This document shows, piece after piece, positions 52,261 through 62,750 of a stretch of 64,000 nucleotides of DNA. Position 1 is the stretch's first letter. Each line of letters opens with the position of its first letter. The notes under the pieces are model-generated. The model made no database searches. It was not told where the DNA came from and worked only from the letters and a program-made list of their open reading frames with translations. Position numbers and translations under genes: made by a program. Origin of the DNA: Diogma glabrata (Eukaryota; Arthropoda; Insecta; Diptera; Cylindrotomidae); assembly GCA_963693315.1 (NCBI GenBank), contig OY856187.1, positions 383,633,711 through 383,697,710 of the forward strand, written 5' to 3'.

Positions 52261-54360
52261 ATGATTGGAACAATTGAACCATTCACACCTGGAGGTGATT
52301 TTGAGCGTTATTTAATGCGAATTGGTGAATTTTTCAAATGTAATGACGTTCAAGACGAAAAAAAGGTCTCGCTCTTTATTACATTTATTGGTCCGGATAC
52401 GTTTGAGATACTATGTCGGCTACTACATCCTGATTCGCCTGTAACAAAGGGTTATGCCGATATCACCAGGGTTTTGAATGATCATTTTCAACCATCTCAC
52501 ATAGAAATTGCCGAAAGTTTTAAATTTTTCAAGAGAGATCAAAAAATGAATCAGTAAGTGAATATGTAGTTGTTCTTAAAACCTTAGCTGCAACGTGCAA
52601 TTTTGGGGAGTTCTGGAAAGAGCGCTTAGAGATAAGTTTGTGTTGGGCTTATGTGAAGAAAAAATTCAGACTGCTTTACTTTCTGAAAAGGATCTCACTT
52701 ATAAAAAAGCTTTTGAGCTAGCGATAAGCATTGAGATGACAGTAAAAGAACAGAGAAATATTAAAACAGAGCCAAAATTACAAGTAAATATGGTGGACAT
52801 GGCACCAGGACCAAGTTATTCCAGTGCAAGTCATCGCAGTCGATCAAAAAGTCGTAACGAAAACTATAGAGGAAGGAAAACATCGATATATCGTTCACCT
52901 ACACCATATAGATCTAAATCAACTAGAAGTTCTAGTGGAGAAAATTATACACCATATAGATCAAAACCCAATAGGAGTTCCAGTGAAGAAAGTTATAACA
53001 GGAGTTTAAGTAAAGAAAAGTACATATATAATTGCAATAAATGTACTGGTAACCATCCATTTCATCAATGCGTGGCCAGGAATTGGGAATGTTACAATTG
53101 CGGTCAACGGGGACATTCGTTAAGGGCTTGCAGAAACAGACGAAGTGGTCGTAGATGGGATAGCAAAGTAGATAATCAGTTAAATAATTTTAAAATTAAT
53201 AATTTATCGTATAATATTGAATGTTTTCAACCTCCATTAATACTAAAATTTTGCATAGAAAATAAAATTTTCGAAATGGAGATTGATAGTGGTGCATGTT
53301 TTTCTGTTGTTAGTAAAAAGTTTTACGATACCCATTTTAATTATTTGCTTTTAAATGACATTAAAATTAATAGTATACGTGTAATTTCAGGAAATAAAGT
53401 TAACATTCTGGGTGATATATCTGTTACAGTCAAGTGGAGTGGACAAGAAATTAAGTTAAATATTTGTGTTCTGGACACGAACGCGAATTTTATGCCGATC
53501 ATGGGTCGTAATTGGATGAAGATAATTTTTCCAAACTGGAGAGCAACATTTTTACAAGCATCTATCAATAGCCAAGGAGTTAGAAGCGATCAAGGTATAA
53601 TCCAATTATTGCAAACCGAAGTTAAGGATCCGCCGAGGAAAAGTCAGGTGACGTTGTCCTTAATAAAAGAATTAACGGTGTTAGCTCCAAATATTTTTAA
53701 CTCTAATAATAAAGATCCAATCCAAAATTTTTTCGCTGACATTGTTCTTAAAGATCATTTTCAACCTATATTTCACAGAGCGTATACAGTTCCTTTTGGA
53801 ATTAAAGAAAAGGTAGAAAAAGAGTTAAATAGATTGGTTGAAGATAAGGTTTTAATTCCGGTTAAGTATAGCGATTGGGCGTCACCTAGGGTTGTGGTTC
53901 CCAAAGCAAACGGATCAATAAGGCTATGTGGTAATTTTAAAGTCACCATTAATAAATTTGTCAATATGGAGCATTATCCATTACCAATTATAGATGATGT
54001 TTTTGCTTCTCTCGCGGGGTTTTCTTGTTTCTGTGTAATAGATCTTAAGGGAGCATACCAACAACTAGCACTAAGCGAGAGGTCAAAGCCATTAACAACC
54101 ATTAATACCCATAAAGGGTTGTTCCAATTCCAAAGGCTACCGTATGGAGTTTCCTCTGCTCCATCGATTTTTCAAAGTGTTGTTGATCAGGTTTTAAGTA
54201 ACATTTTGGGGGTGATCAGCTACTTAGATGATACTTTAATTGGGGGTATTGATGAAAATGATACTAGAAAAAAATTAAAAGAAGTCCTTCTTAGGTTAAA
54301 TAAATATAATATCAAAATAAACGTAGAAAAATGTAAATTTTTCAAAAGTTCTGTTGAATA
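52261..54360 (+). pseudogene. Outer element Gag, protease and N-terminal RT, frameshifted
   Basis: Gag starts at ATG 52261 (IEPFTPGGDFERYL). Two breaks follow: one near 52545 in an A6 run, where one more A would restore frame, and one near 52615 in GAGTTCTGG, where one more T would. Downstream, Gag runs into Pol in one frame. Zinc knuckles lie near 53030-53135 (CNKCTGNHPFHQC and CYNCGQRGHSLRAC). Protease: MEIDSGACFS near 53280. RT: RLCGNFKVTIN, CVIDLKGAYQQL, FQRLPYGVSSAP and catalytic YLDDTL near 54220. At 54360 the coding sequence is cut by the inner element. Just before the cut it reads SSVEY, and it resumes with LGHII at 57999. Serine/arginine-rich repeats precede the knuckles. Confidence 0.88.
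54357..54360. repeat. Target-site duplication AATA of the inner element, left copy
   Basis: AATA here and at 57995-57998. Collapsing the two restores the outer RT reading frame across the insertion, which confirms both the boundaries and the order of events. Confidence 0.85.
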
Positions 54361-54369
54361 TGAAGTTGA

Positions 54370-55934
54370 AAGTTTTTTGAAAGTTTCTTAGAAAAGAAAC
54401 TGAGCGGTTCCCAATTTCCATCAGGTCGTCGTTGTTGTAAAACAGCTCCAACAGCAACATTAGATGCATCAGCAGTTATACTTAGCTCAGCGTTTTCAGC
54501 TGAGTGTGCGAGCATTGTAGCATTTGCTAGACATTCCTTAGCTTTCACAAACATTTCTTGGCATGATGTCGGCCAAGAATATTCCTTTGTTTTTCCTTTC
54601 TTTGGTAGAGAAGCTAAATGTTCATATATGACCGATAAATAATCTGCAAGGTGAGGCGCGAATCTGTGGTAATAATTAACCATACCAAGAAACCTTTGTG
54701 TCTGCCGAATGCTAGTGGGTGTTGGAAACTGTTCAATAACTTGTACTTTATCTCTTGATGGTAGAATTCCAGCTGCAGAGACTTCGTGGCTCAAAAAATC
54801 AAGTTTCGATGTACCAAATTGACTTTTGTTAGCATTAATTGTTAATCCGAATTCTGCGAGACGTTCGAATATTAATCGCAGATGGTTCTTATGTTCATCT
54901 GCAGTTTTACTAAAGATTAACAAATCGTCAATGTAGATAAATACGAAATCTAACCCGTTGAAAACTTGATGCATAAATCTTTGAAAAGATTGAGCGGCGT
55001 TTCTCAATCCAAAAGGCATACGCACAAACTCATACAAACCAAATGGTGTGGTTATTGCTGTCTTGTGAATGTCTTCCTCTGCAATGGGTATTTGATGATA
55101 AGCTCGCACTAAATCTATCTTCGAAAATACAGTGCATCCCTGGAGATGGCACGAAAAGTTCTGGATGTGAGGTATTGGATATCTATCGGGCAAAGTTATC
55201 GCATTCAACCGACGATAGTCCCCACACGGCCTCCAGTCATTTTCATTTTTCTTGGCAACCATATGCAGAGGAGACGACGCTTGCGAAGATGACGACCTAC
55301 ATATACCAAGACTAACCATATTATCAAACGTTTGTTTCGCTACTGTATGCTTTTTGGGATCGAGACGACGTGGCCTTGCAAATGGTAATCTACCATTTGT
55401 TGTAATGTAGTGAACTACGTTGTGTTAAACTGGCGTGTCATAACTCGGATTTTGCGTCAATGTTGGAAAATCGTTTAAAATTTCGCTAAATTCATTTTTT
55501 TCTACTACACTAATTTTAACAGTGGGAACATTAGTACGAAGAAATACGGCGTTCACTGATATTGATGTTTCACGATCAAGTAACTGTCTCTTTCCAAGGT
55601 CCACCATCAGACCAAATTTCGTCAAGAAATCTGCTCCAATGATAGGACGTGAGACAGCTGCTACGGTAAATACGTGTGTAAAATTACGACGAAGTCCCAA
55701 ATTAACATTTAAAAGTTTAGTGCCAAATGTTTTTATTTCCGAACCATTAGCTGCGGAAAGAACTTGGTCCTTATCTTGAGTCATGTGATGATAATGCGAG
55801 TTTGGTACGACAGAAATATCAGCACCAGTATCAATCAAAAAATTTAATTTATTATTACTATCGAAAACAAATAAACGGCGAGTACTACTAATTCCACTGA
55901 CTGCCGCTGGATCAGTAGACTCTACAGGTTTTTT
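54370..55934 (-). pseudogene. Inner element Pol: protease, RT and start of RNase H
   Basis: In the -1 frame relative to gag. Protease has FLIDTGADISVVP near 55820. An in-frame TAA at 55425-55427 interrupts the linker to RT; homologous text continues on both sides. RT has [39 protein letters not shown] and catalytic IYIDDLLIF near 54930. RNase H begins ([18 protein letters not shown] near 54475) and breaks off after SFFSKKLS at about 54375. Integrase is missing. This fits CsRn1-type Pol. Confidence 0.88.
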
Positions 55935-56839
55935 GGACTGTGGTTGTTGGTTTTATATTGACACGGCTCCCGACAGTGTTTAGCGTTTTCGCCGAACTTA
56001 TAGTGATACCAGCAATACGGCTTTGCATCTCCTTTAGACTGGCTGCGCCCACGACTTCTAGAACGTGAGTTTCTGTTGAAAGAACGTGAGTGCGAACGAC
56101 TGCGTGGTGTTAGTGCTCTCAACTCACTGATTTCCTTTTCCATTGCGGAAAATCGGTGGGTCATGTTCGTTAAGGCTGTACAAAGTTCGGTTATGGCGTT
56201 GTTGGTTACTGCGCTAGTAGTTGGGAAAGGTGTGTAATTTTTTACTTCGGATATCTGCAAAGGGTAAGATGCTTCCCAGATTTTATCAGCAATCCCAATT
56301 AATTCAGTTATTGATGTTTTTCCTGTCGCAACCAAAGCTACATTTATATTATTTGGAAGGCGTCGCATCCAAAGCTTCATTAAAAACTCACGTGAGAGTT
56401 CACTTGATGGACCGGCCAACATTTCAAGTGATCGATAAAAGTCGGATGGTTTGCGATTTCCCATCTCGGTATTTGATAAAAGTTTCTCCATACGTCTTTC
56501 CTCACTCAAAGAATGCCTCTCTGTTAAAGTTTGCTTGAGAGTCTCATACATGTTCGTGCACGGCGGACGTTGAATAATATTGAGAACAGATATTATAACG
56601 TCTTGGGGTAAAGCAGCTATCACATAATCGAACCGTGTACGATCTTTAATAATATTTCGTAAACTGAACTGTGATTCAGCTTGTATGAACCACGCGGAAG
56701 GACACGACGTCCAAAATGGCGGAAGTTTAACGGTTACCGCATTTACCGATTGATCCTCATTTGTCGCTATCCTTATTTTGTCGCTATCGGGGGCTTTACT
56801 CGCTGCGGGGTTACTCGCTGCGTTTTGTGTTAAAGACAT
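55922..56839 (-). CDS. Inner element Gag with a CHCC-type zinc motif
   Basis: 305 residues, intact. Starts at ATG 56839, with a conserved Gag core including FWTSCPSAWFIQAE near residue 42. A Ser/Arg-rich stretch precedes a nonstandard zinc motif, CWYHYKFGENAKHCREPC, i.e. C-x3-H-x9-C-x3-C. It lacks the usual CX2CX4HX4C form and matches the CHCC type reported for the CsRn1 lineage. The stop TAG (55922-55924 on the plus strand) comes two codons after the frameshift heptamer. No lesions are seen, although the rest of the element is dead. Confidence 0.85.
   Translation of the reverse strand: MSLTQNAASNPAASKAPDSDKIRIATNEDQSVNAVTVKLPPFWTSCPSAWFIQAESQFSLRNIIKDRTRFDYVIAALPQDVIISVLNIIQRPPCTNMYETLKQTLTERHSLSEERRMEKLLSNTEMGNRKPSDFYRSLEMLAGPSSELSREFLMKLWMRRLPNNINVALVATGKTSITELIGIADKIWEASYPLQISEVKNYTPFPTTSAVTNNAITELCTALTNMTHRFSAMEKEISELRALTPRSRSHSRSFNRNSRSRSRGRSQSKGDAKPYCWYHYKFGENAKHCREPCQYKTNNHSPKNL
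55928..55934 (-). promoter_or_regulatory. Canonical -1 ribosomal frameshift heptamer A AAA AAC
   Basis: The gag codons read CCA AAA AAC CTG TAG, placing A AAA AAC in the exact phase for -1 slippage. The -1 frame leads straight into protease. The same heptamer is an established slippery site in retroviruses. Length variation of the A-run could mimic this, so it should be confirmed in other copies. Confidence 0.7.
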
Positions 56840-57502
56840 TTTAATCTCACACTAACACTAAATTTCTATTAAAAAAATCACAAGGATTATATTGACAAAA
56901 AAAAACACTGAGTCTCACAAAAATAATTTAAAATTACAAAAATGGAATAAAATTTAAAAACAATTCCAAAAGCGAACTTACTTCTCTTAAAAAAAACAAA
57001 AATACACACAGAACGAGATCGATGGAACGTACGATTGAGATGAAATCAAATATTGTTGCACAAAATATAATATAAACTAAATGTAGAACAAGACGGTAGA
57101 ACTGTAGGCACGCAAATTAAATTAAGATTATACGTTTATATAATTAAAAAAATTTAATATTATTTAGAAAAAAAAAATTAATATTTTAGTTTTTTTAAAT
57201 TAATTTTGAAATATTTATTCAATTAATCAATTGAAATTTTAATTTAAAAAAATATATCTGGATCGATTGAAGACATCGTATTTTTCAGCGTCATTGAAAT
57301 CAGCCACTCCTTGTTTTCTTTTTTGGCGCAAATTTGATGGTGACGCCAATTGCGTTTTTTTATATTATTTCACCGCTCTTTTCACAACGCGTCTTTTGCA
57401 ATGGTAACAGAGTTTCTCACTTTTTAATATATAAAGTAATTTACCTTGAAATAATGGTGTGTGTAGCTCCAAGCTCCATATAATTTTATTCTTAGAATTT
57501 GT
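56840..57502 (-). other. Leader of the inner element
   Basis: AT-rich sequence between primer-binding site and gag start, as usual for such elements. No coding content. Confidence 0.6.
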
Positions 57503-57522
57503 GGATCACGTCGGGGTCACCA
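57503..57522 (-). promoter_or_regulatory. Primer-binding site complementary to tRNA-Trp
   Basis: On the minus strand the sequence after the LTR is TGGTGACCCCGACGTGAT. From memory of tRNA-Trp this is the perfect 18-base complement of its 3' end including CCA. Use of tRNA-Trp is a known trait of the CsRn1 lineage and agrees with the Gag motif. Confidence 0.8.
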
Positions 57523-57523
57523 C

Positions 57524-57994
57524 TGAAGTTGAGCTGGCGCGACTTCAATCGTTTATCCTTATAGACCAACTAATCTCTTCTTTAACATAACAATAATTTC
57601 TTCACAAATTCTTTTTGAAAATTCTTTATTATTGGTACGAATAATTGGAACTTGTTCTACTGCACACCCTTGTTCTACTGCACACCAAGAAATAATTTAC
57701 CATCGATGTTCCACCAATCTCGCTCACTTGGATAATGATTAGCAATGACAAAATAATTCACAAAGTAAAATTATATTTCCCATCCTCTCGATCTATTATT
57801 TCAATTACGAAATGAAACTGAGCAATTCTTTATTCTGATTGAACCGCCATCTATTATCAATTTCAATCTTGATAAACACTCATAGATGACAGTTCAATGA
57901 ACTAAATTCTGTCAACATAAATCCTGTACAACATCTATCGAAAAGGACGGCATAAAAGGTAAGTGATTTATATTTTAATATAAAGTATCCTACA
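57524..57994 (-). repeat. 5' LTR of the inner element (471 bp)
   Basis: On the minus strand it starts TGTAGGATAC and ends CAACTTCA (TG...CA), one base before the primer site. The right boundary is fixed by the duplication AATA at 57995. Its partner LTR survives only as about nine bases at 54361-54369. Confidence 0.82.
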
Positions 57995-57998
57995 AATA
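57995..57998. repeat. Target-site duplication AATA, right copy
   Basis: Pairs with 54357-54360. Confidence 0.85.
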
Positions 57999-59812
57999 CC
58001 TGGGCCACATTATTTCAAAAAATGGTATTAAACCAAATCCAACGAAAGTTGATGCAATAATCAAAGCTCCAGCTCCCAAAAACGTGTTAGAATTGCAATC
58101 TTTTTTGGGGTTGGTAAATTATTATGGTAAATTTGTTCCAAACCTTTCTACATCATTACATCCACTATATTCTTTTTTACGTAAAAACGAAAAGTTTGAA
58201 TGGTCGGAGGCATGCGAAGTTAGTTTTACGAAATGCAAACAATCATTATCAAGTGTTTGTGTTTTGTGATCCAAAACTTCCTCTAATTGTTTCCTGTGAT
58301 GCAAGTCCTTACGGCGTAGGAGCCGTTTTAGCTCACTTAGTAAATAATGAAGAAAGGCCAATTCTTTTTGTATCTAGTACTTTGAGTCCCGCTGAAAAAA
58401 ATTACAGTCAGTTACATCGGGAGGCGCTAGCTGTAGTTTTTGCTGTTAAAAAATTTTACAAGTATTTATATGGTAATAAATTTATAATCTATAGCGATCA
58501 TAAGCCACTTCAAGAAATATTTAATAATAAAAAAGGTTTGTCAGCGGTCGCTGCACAAAGAATTCATAGATGGGCCTTGTACTTATCTTCATTTAATTAT
58601 GAGATTAAATATCGCAAAAGTTCATTAATTTGTAATGCGGATGGGTTATCGCGTCTGCCAGTAGGGAATGATACCGGTTGGACTGAACCGAAAATTAAAA
58701 GTTTTAATTTGTCTTCGGATTTAACAATTACACAAGAGGAAATCGCAAGAGAAACTAAAAGTGATGTAAATTTAAAACAGGTTTTTTCATTTTTAATGAA
58801 CGGATGGCCAAACATTATTCCAAATCCTTTGAAGAAGTATTTCAACTTGCGGAACGCGTTGTCCTGCGAAAATGATTGTTTGTTTTATGCAAATAGGGTA
58901 GTAATTACAGATTCGCTTCAAAATAAAATTTTAAAACAACTCCATGAAACACATTTTGGGATTGTCAGAATGAAATCTTTGGCTAGGGAACTGGTGTGGT
59001 GGATTGGAATAGATGGCGATATCGAAGATTATGGGAAATCTTGCATTATGTGTTACATACACCAAGATCAATTTGCCATTTTTGGACTACCTACTGAGAT
59101 CTGCATGGATAACGGTCCACATTTTTCGTCCTACGAATTTTCTAAATTCTGTAAATATAATAATATTTTATTAACGCATTATCCTCCATACCACCCCCAA
59201 AGCAACGGTTTGGCTGAAAGGGCAGTGCGTACTGCAAAAAGATGGCTCAAAAGATCGGTAAATGAGGGGCAGAAAATCGATGATTTGATATGGAATTTTT
59301 TGTTTGATTACAGGTCTACTCCAACTACAGTAACAGGTATATCACCAGCAGAAATGATTTTTAAGTTTAAACCACACACAATTTTAAATAAACTGAATTC
59401 AAAAAGGGAGGTAAAATCGAACATTAAAAAAGTAAGATTTAGTATCCCAAATACTGGTAGTAATAAGAATAAAATTTTTCGTAAAGAAAATAAATTTTCC
59501 TTGTTGGCAGGTCAAAAAAAATTATATTTGAATAATTATTGTAAAAATGAAGCAAAATGGATCGAGGGCGAGATTGTGGAACGGTTGTCACAGTGTTTGT
59601 ATTTAATTTGTGTTCGTGGTTCTAGGCGAACAGCGCACCGAAATCAGCTGAAGATATTCAATAGAGATCGTAATAAATTTGAATTTTATCCAACTGAACG
59701 GGTCATATTACGTAATAAGCGCAGGCACAAACAAATTGACAATCGTCCTTCAAAACGAGCCAGATCTGAGAGAACAAATTATTTTTTAAGAGATATTGCA
59801 AAGGCTGTTTAA
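57999..59812 (+). pseudogene. Outer element Pol continued: RT end, RNase H and deleted integrase
   Basis: Resumes in RT (LGHIISKNG) and runs in one frame to about 58260, where a frame change in TGTTTGTGTTTTGTG moves it to the frame used to the end. RNase H: SCDASPYGVGAVLA near 58300, REALAVVFAVKKF, and YSDHKPL near 58500. Integrase has its zinc-binding HHCC region (HETHFG ... CIMC near 59055). Directly after it the sequence jumps to QFAIFGLPTEICMDNGPHF. By comparison with the family, roughly 75-80 residues are gone, including the first catalytic Asp. The second Asp (DNGPHF) and the Glu (SNGLAERAV) remain. A basic C-terminal tail ends at TAA 59810-59812. Integration activity must be absent. 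Confidence 0.87.
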
Positions 59813-60113
59813 AAATTAATTATAAAGAAACACATTATAATGCAACAATGTGAATACGCATCCTCTCGTAATTAGAAATAATTCTTTTGATTGATTTTGT
59901 TGTATTTTTTTATAGACAATATTGTTAATTTATTATAACTATACTGTTGTACATAAATATGTACATAAAGAGTCTGTATTATATATTCATAACAAAATAT
60001 TTTTTTTTAGAAAAGTTAAATTAAAGGGAAAGAGAATATATCTTTAGTATAATATTAGCAGTAACCATAATCGTATGTGAATAAATTTTTTTTATATAAT
60101 GTATTGTAAAATT
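59813..60113 (+). other. 3' untranslated part of the outer element
   Basis: AT-rich, non-coding sequence between pol stop and polypurine tract. Confidence 0.6.
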
Positions 60114-60125
60114 AAAAGGGAGAAA
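60114..60125 (+). promoter_or_regulatory. Polypurine tract of the outer element
   Basis: AAAAGGGAGAAA directly before the 3' LTR: a pure purine run in the expected place for priming plus-strand DNA synthesis. Confidence 0.85.
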
Positions 60126-60308
60126 TGAAATGTATATACTCTAAGAAAAGGTCCTAACTGATCGATATTACTCAAATACTTGTTTTGTTATAACATCGAT
60201 CAGTTCTCTTGTAATTGTGATTAGTTAAGTGAATAAATAATCTCAGTCTCAACTTGACTGTTGATTAAATAAGATTATTGTGTTTTAATAATTTTGGAGA
60301 ACATAACA
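60126..60308 (+). repeat. 3' LTR of the outer element (183 bp)
   Basis: Identical by eye to 51640-51822 and followed directly by the duplicated GTATG at 60309-60313. Confidence 0.95.
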
Positions 60309-60313
60309 GTATG

Positions 60314-60530
60314 TTACTGATGTGAAGGTACACAAATAGACTATGAACAGAGTATCAATAGCAACCCATCTTTTTAAGGTTCGAGTGACAAGATGTAGCT
60401 TCTCAAAGAAAATTTTTAACAGAATCTAGCATCTCTGGAATGCCTTACTGACGTGGGTCTTCCTTGATAATTGTAATCCACAAAACATTAAAAATAGCGT
60501 TAAAAATCCTCAAAGATAATTGATCAATAG
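60314..60530 (+). pseudogene. LINE relic, part 2 (C-terminal block)
   Basis: Translates around 60380-60510 to a block like VTRCSFSKKIFNRI, then LWNALLTWVF and a stretch ending in KNSVKNP. That pattern is typical of the C-terminal end of many LINE RT proteins. With 51030-51639 it represents the interrupted host LINE of the outer LTR element. One stop lies inside. Confidence 0.5.
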
Positions 60531-62529
60531 TGAGTAACCTTTGATCCCTAGTTGGCATCGTATCTTATACGATATTCAGAGATGTTTATCTATAATTTCT
60601 TATGGTTAACACTAAATAATGTCTAACTTTAAAAAACAATACTTAAATGAAAAATTATTGGTTAGGAGGGGAGCGAACCCTAAACCCCCCCCCCCCCCCC
60701 CTTGTGTGCGCCCCTGACATTTGACATCCAGAGTAACTCCATGTATTTTGTCGTCTCTTGAAGCGATGACGGTATAATGAATTCAAAATCTACCTCATGA
60801 GGACCAGATCATTTTGGTGTTACGAGGAATCTAGGTTAGATAGTGAAAAGTTGAAGGTCAAAACAATCAATTAATTACGAGTTTCTTAAACGGTTCTCAC
60901 ATGGCCGAAACAAACTAAAGTATTCATTTACATGAATCAAATAGTTTGTTCACACAAAACTTGAAATCGATAATCAAAGTTCTTACTCTAAAACAAATCC
61001 GAAATAAAGTAATAACAGTTTAAGCACAATGAAGTACCAAACTATAGTCCGAAAAATTACAAAATAAGAAAAAATAAACCTTTTTAAACACAAAAACCAA
61101 ATTACATGAAAGAAAAAGCTTTTCCATAAAAAATAAATTTTCCCAACAAAAAATAACACAAAGTTTCAGTTCTTCTTTATTGAATAAAATGCCGTAAAAG
61201 AAAATAGACTAAAAGAAAACCAAGGATTTGCCTTAATAGTGAATTGCAAAAGTTTAGACCAAAATCAAACGAACAACAACTTTAAAAGAACTTAACTAGC
61301 TTTTAATTTAATAAAACATAAAAATTGCATCTTAAGAAAACCAGATGATGAAATCTGATCATGCACCATTAAATAGATTTTGTAAATAAACTGTTGGTTT
61401 TACTTTAAGTTTATGCTTTTATGACAAACTAAATGTTTTTAAGAGTTTTTGAGAGTCACGTTTTAATTACTTAATTTGATTTAAATGAATTATTTTTATA
61501 ACTTTAGTTGAACAAATTGCTTTGTCGATTTGAATAAAAGAAAAAATAATCTTCAGCTGAATTCTAAAACTCTGAAGTTGTAAGTTTTTTACCACTTCAT
61601 TGCAAAAATACGGTTTTAACTAGTAGGTGATAAATCGCAATTTTGCGATGAAGTGATAAAAACTAATCACTTTACCGCTTCTCAGTTACAACACTCACCT
61701 GGATATCCCTTACATTAATTTTATTTACAATAATATTCTTTTTGGAAAAATTTTAGCCACACTAAAAACCTAATCGCAAAAAACTAAATTAATTTATAAT
61801 TCATGTAACAATCGAACGAATCAGCGTTTCATTTTTAAAGCAATAATCCAAAAAATATATCTCAACATTTTGCCTAAATTAATATTTCCTGTAAAATTAA
61901 ATAATAAATTGAACGAAAATTTTATCCAAAACATAAATATTTGGAGCTATAAAAACTATTAAAATTTTTTTCTGCATTTGCTAAGTTTTATTGAAATTAT
62001 TTATGCTTTTAGCATTTAGTTTTTAGTTTTTCGAATAAAGAATTACACTTTTAGGAAATAAAGTTGTGAAACATTTAGACATTTTGTAACAAAGCCAACC
62101 ACAAATAAACACAATTTTCTTGTCGTGGGGGTTGAAGAAAGAAAAGAAAAGAAAAAGCATTGTGCAGTACCATATTGAACACATTGGTTAAAAGTCTTTT
62201 AAGCTCATATTTAACCGGAAGCTTACACAATATTATGTGCTGAGGTAATTATAAGTAATTTTACCTATAATACTGGTATATCAATTATTGACATTTATCA
62301 AGAGAGATTCTGTTCTGTTGCTTCCGATAAAATAATTTTTCTGCTTCTACTTCATTCAATAACAAAATGTTTCTCTGTCGAAACTATAAATTTTGTAAAA
62401 GAAACATTATTTTCCGTCCTAGCTTATGGTACAACTTTTGTTGTCATTTTACCGAATAACTTTTTCTAAACTAAAAACAATGTAGTCATAAAATTTTTTG
62501 TCGAATTTTCCAATTTTGTTACTGAGCTT
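60531..62529. other. AT-rich stretch with a poly(C) tract
   Basis: No gene recognised. A run of 17 C lies at 60685-60701. On the minus strand the context reads CAGGGGCGCACACAAGG, then the G-run, then TTTAGGGTTCG, which resembles one end of a hAT-like DNA transposon. No partner end was found. The rest is A/T-rich. Confidence 0.4.
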
Positions 62530-62750
62530 TCAAAAATATAGGTGCTCAGGAGATACCCCACCACTCTGTAGGCTACGGCCGGGACACATAAAACCGGATG
62601 TGACAAACCGGAAGTTGGTATGCAGAAGTATTGGAAACAGAATTTAAACCTTATATACCAACTTTCAATACGAAACGAAATCCAAAATTACAAGTTATTG
62701 AAGATTAAAGGTGCTTGGGAGACTTCGCGCTATTTTGTCCAATATTGAAA
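62530..62750 (-). repeat. Dispersed repeat family, copy 2 (inverted relative to 6221-6640)
   Basis: On the minus strand it shares ACTTCCGGTTTGTCAC, CCAAGCAC and TTTTTGAAAGCTCA-TAAC with 6480-6640, in the same order and with two staggered units. Clearly diverged; non-coding. Confidence 0.7.

Larger units (their letters stand above)
54361..57994 (-). mobile_element. Inner Ty3/gypsy element (CsRn1-like), 3'-deleted
   Basis: A minus-strand element inside the outer RT. Its 5' LTR is at 57524-57994, followed by a tRNA-Trp primer site, gag, a frameshift site, protease and RT. Coding stops at the start of RNase H; then only about nine bases of the 3' LTR (TGAAGTTGA at 54361-54369) remain before the target-site duplication. 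A deletion therefore removed the rest of RNase H, integrase and nearly all of the 3' LTR while leaving the outer LTR edge and duplication in place. Confidence 0.85.
51640..60308 (+). mobile_element. Outer Ty3/gypsy element (Mag-like), interrupted by a second LTR element
   Basis: Complete from LTR to LTR, with primer site, fused gag-pol, polypurine tract and a 5-bp duplication. The coding part is split by the minus-strand element at 54361-57994; without it and one duplication copy the outer element would be about 5.0 kb. The Gag type, single gag-pol frame and tRNA-Ser-like primer site suggest the Mag lineage. Confidence 0.9.

Noticed and set aside
51640..60308. Endogenous retrovirus with an envelope gene
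   Set aside because: No env-like frame lies between integrase and the 3' LTR; only about 300 bases of non-coding DNA remain there.
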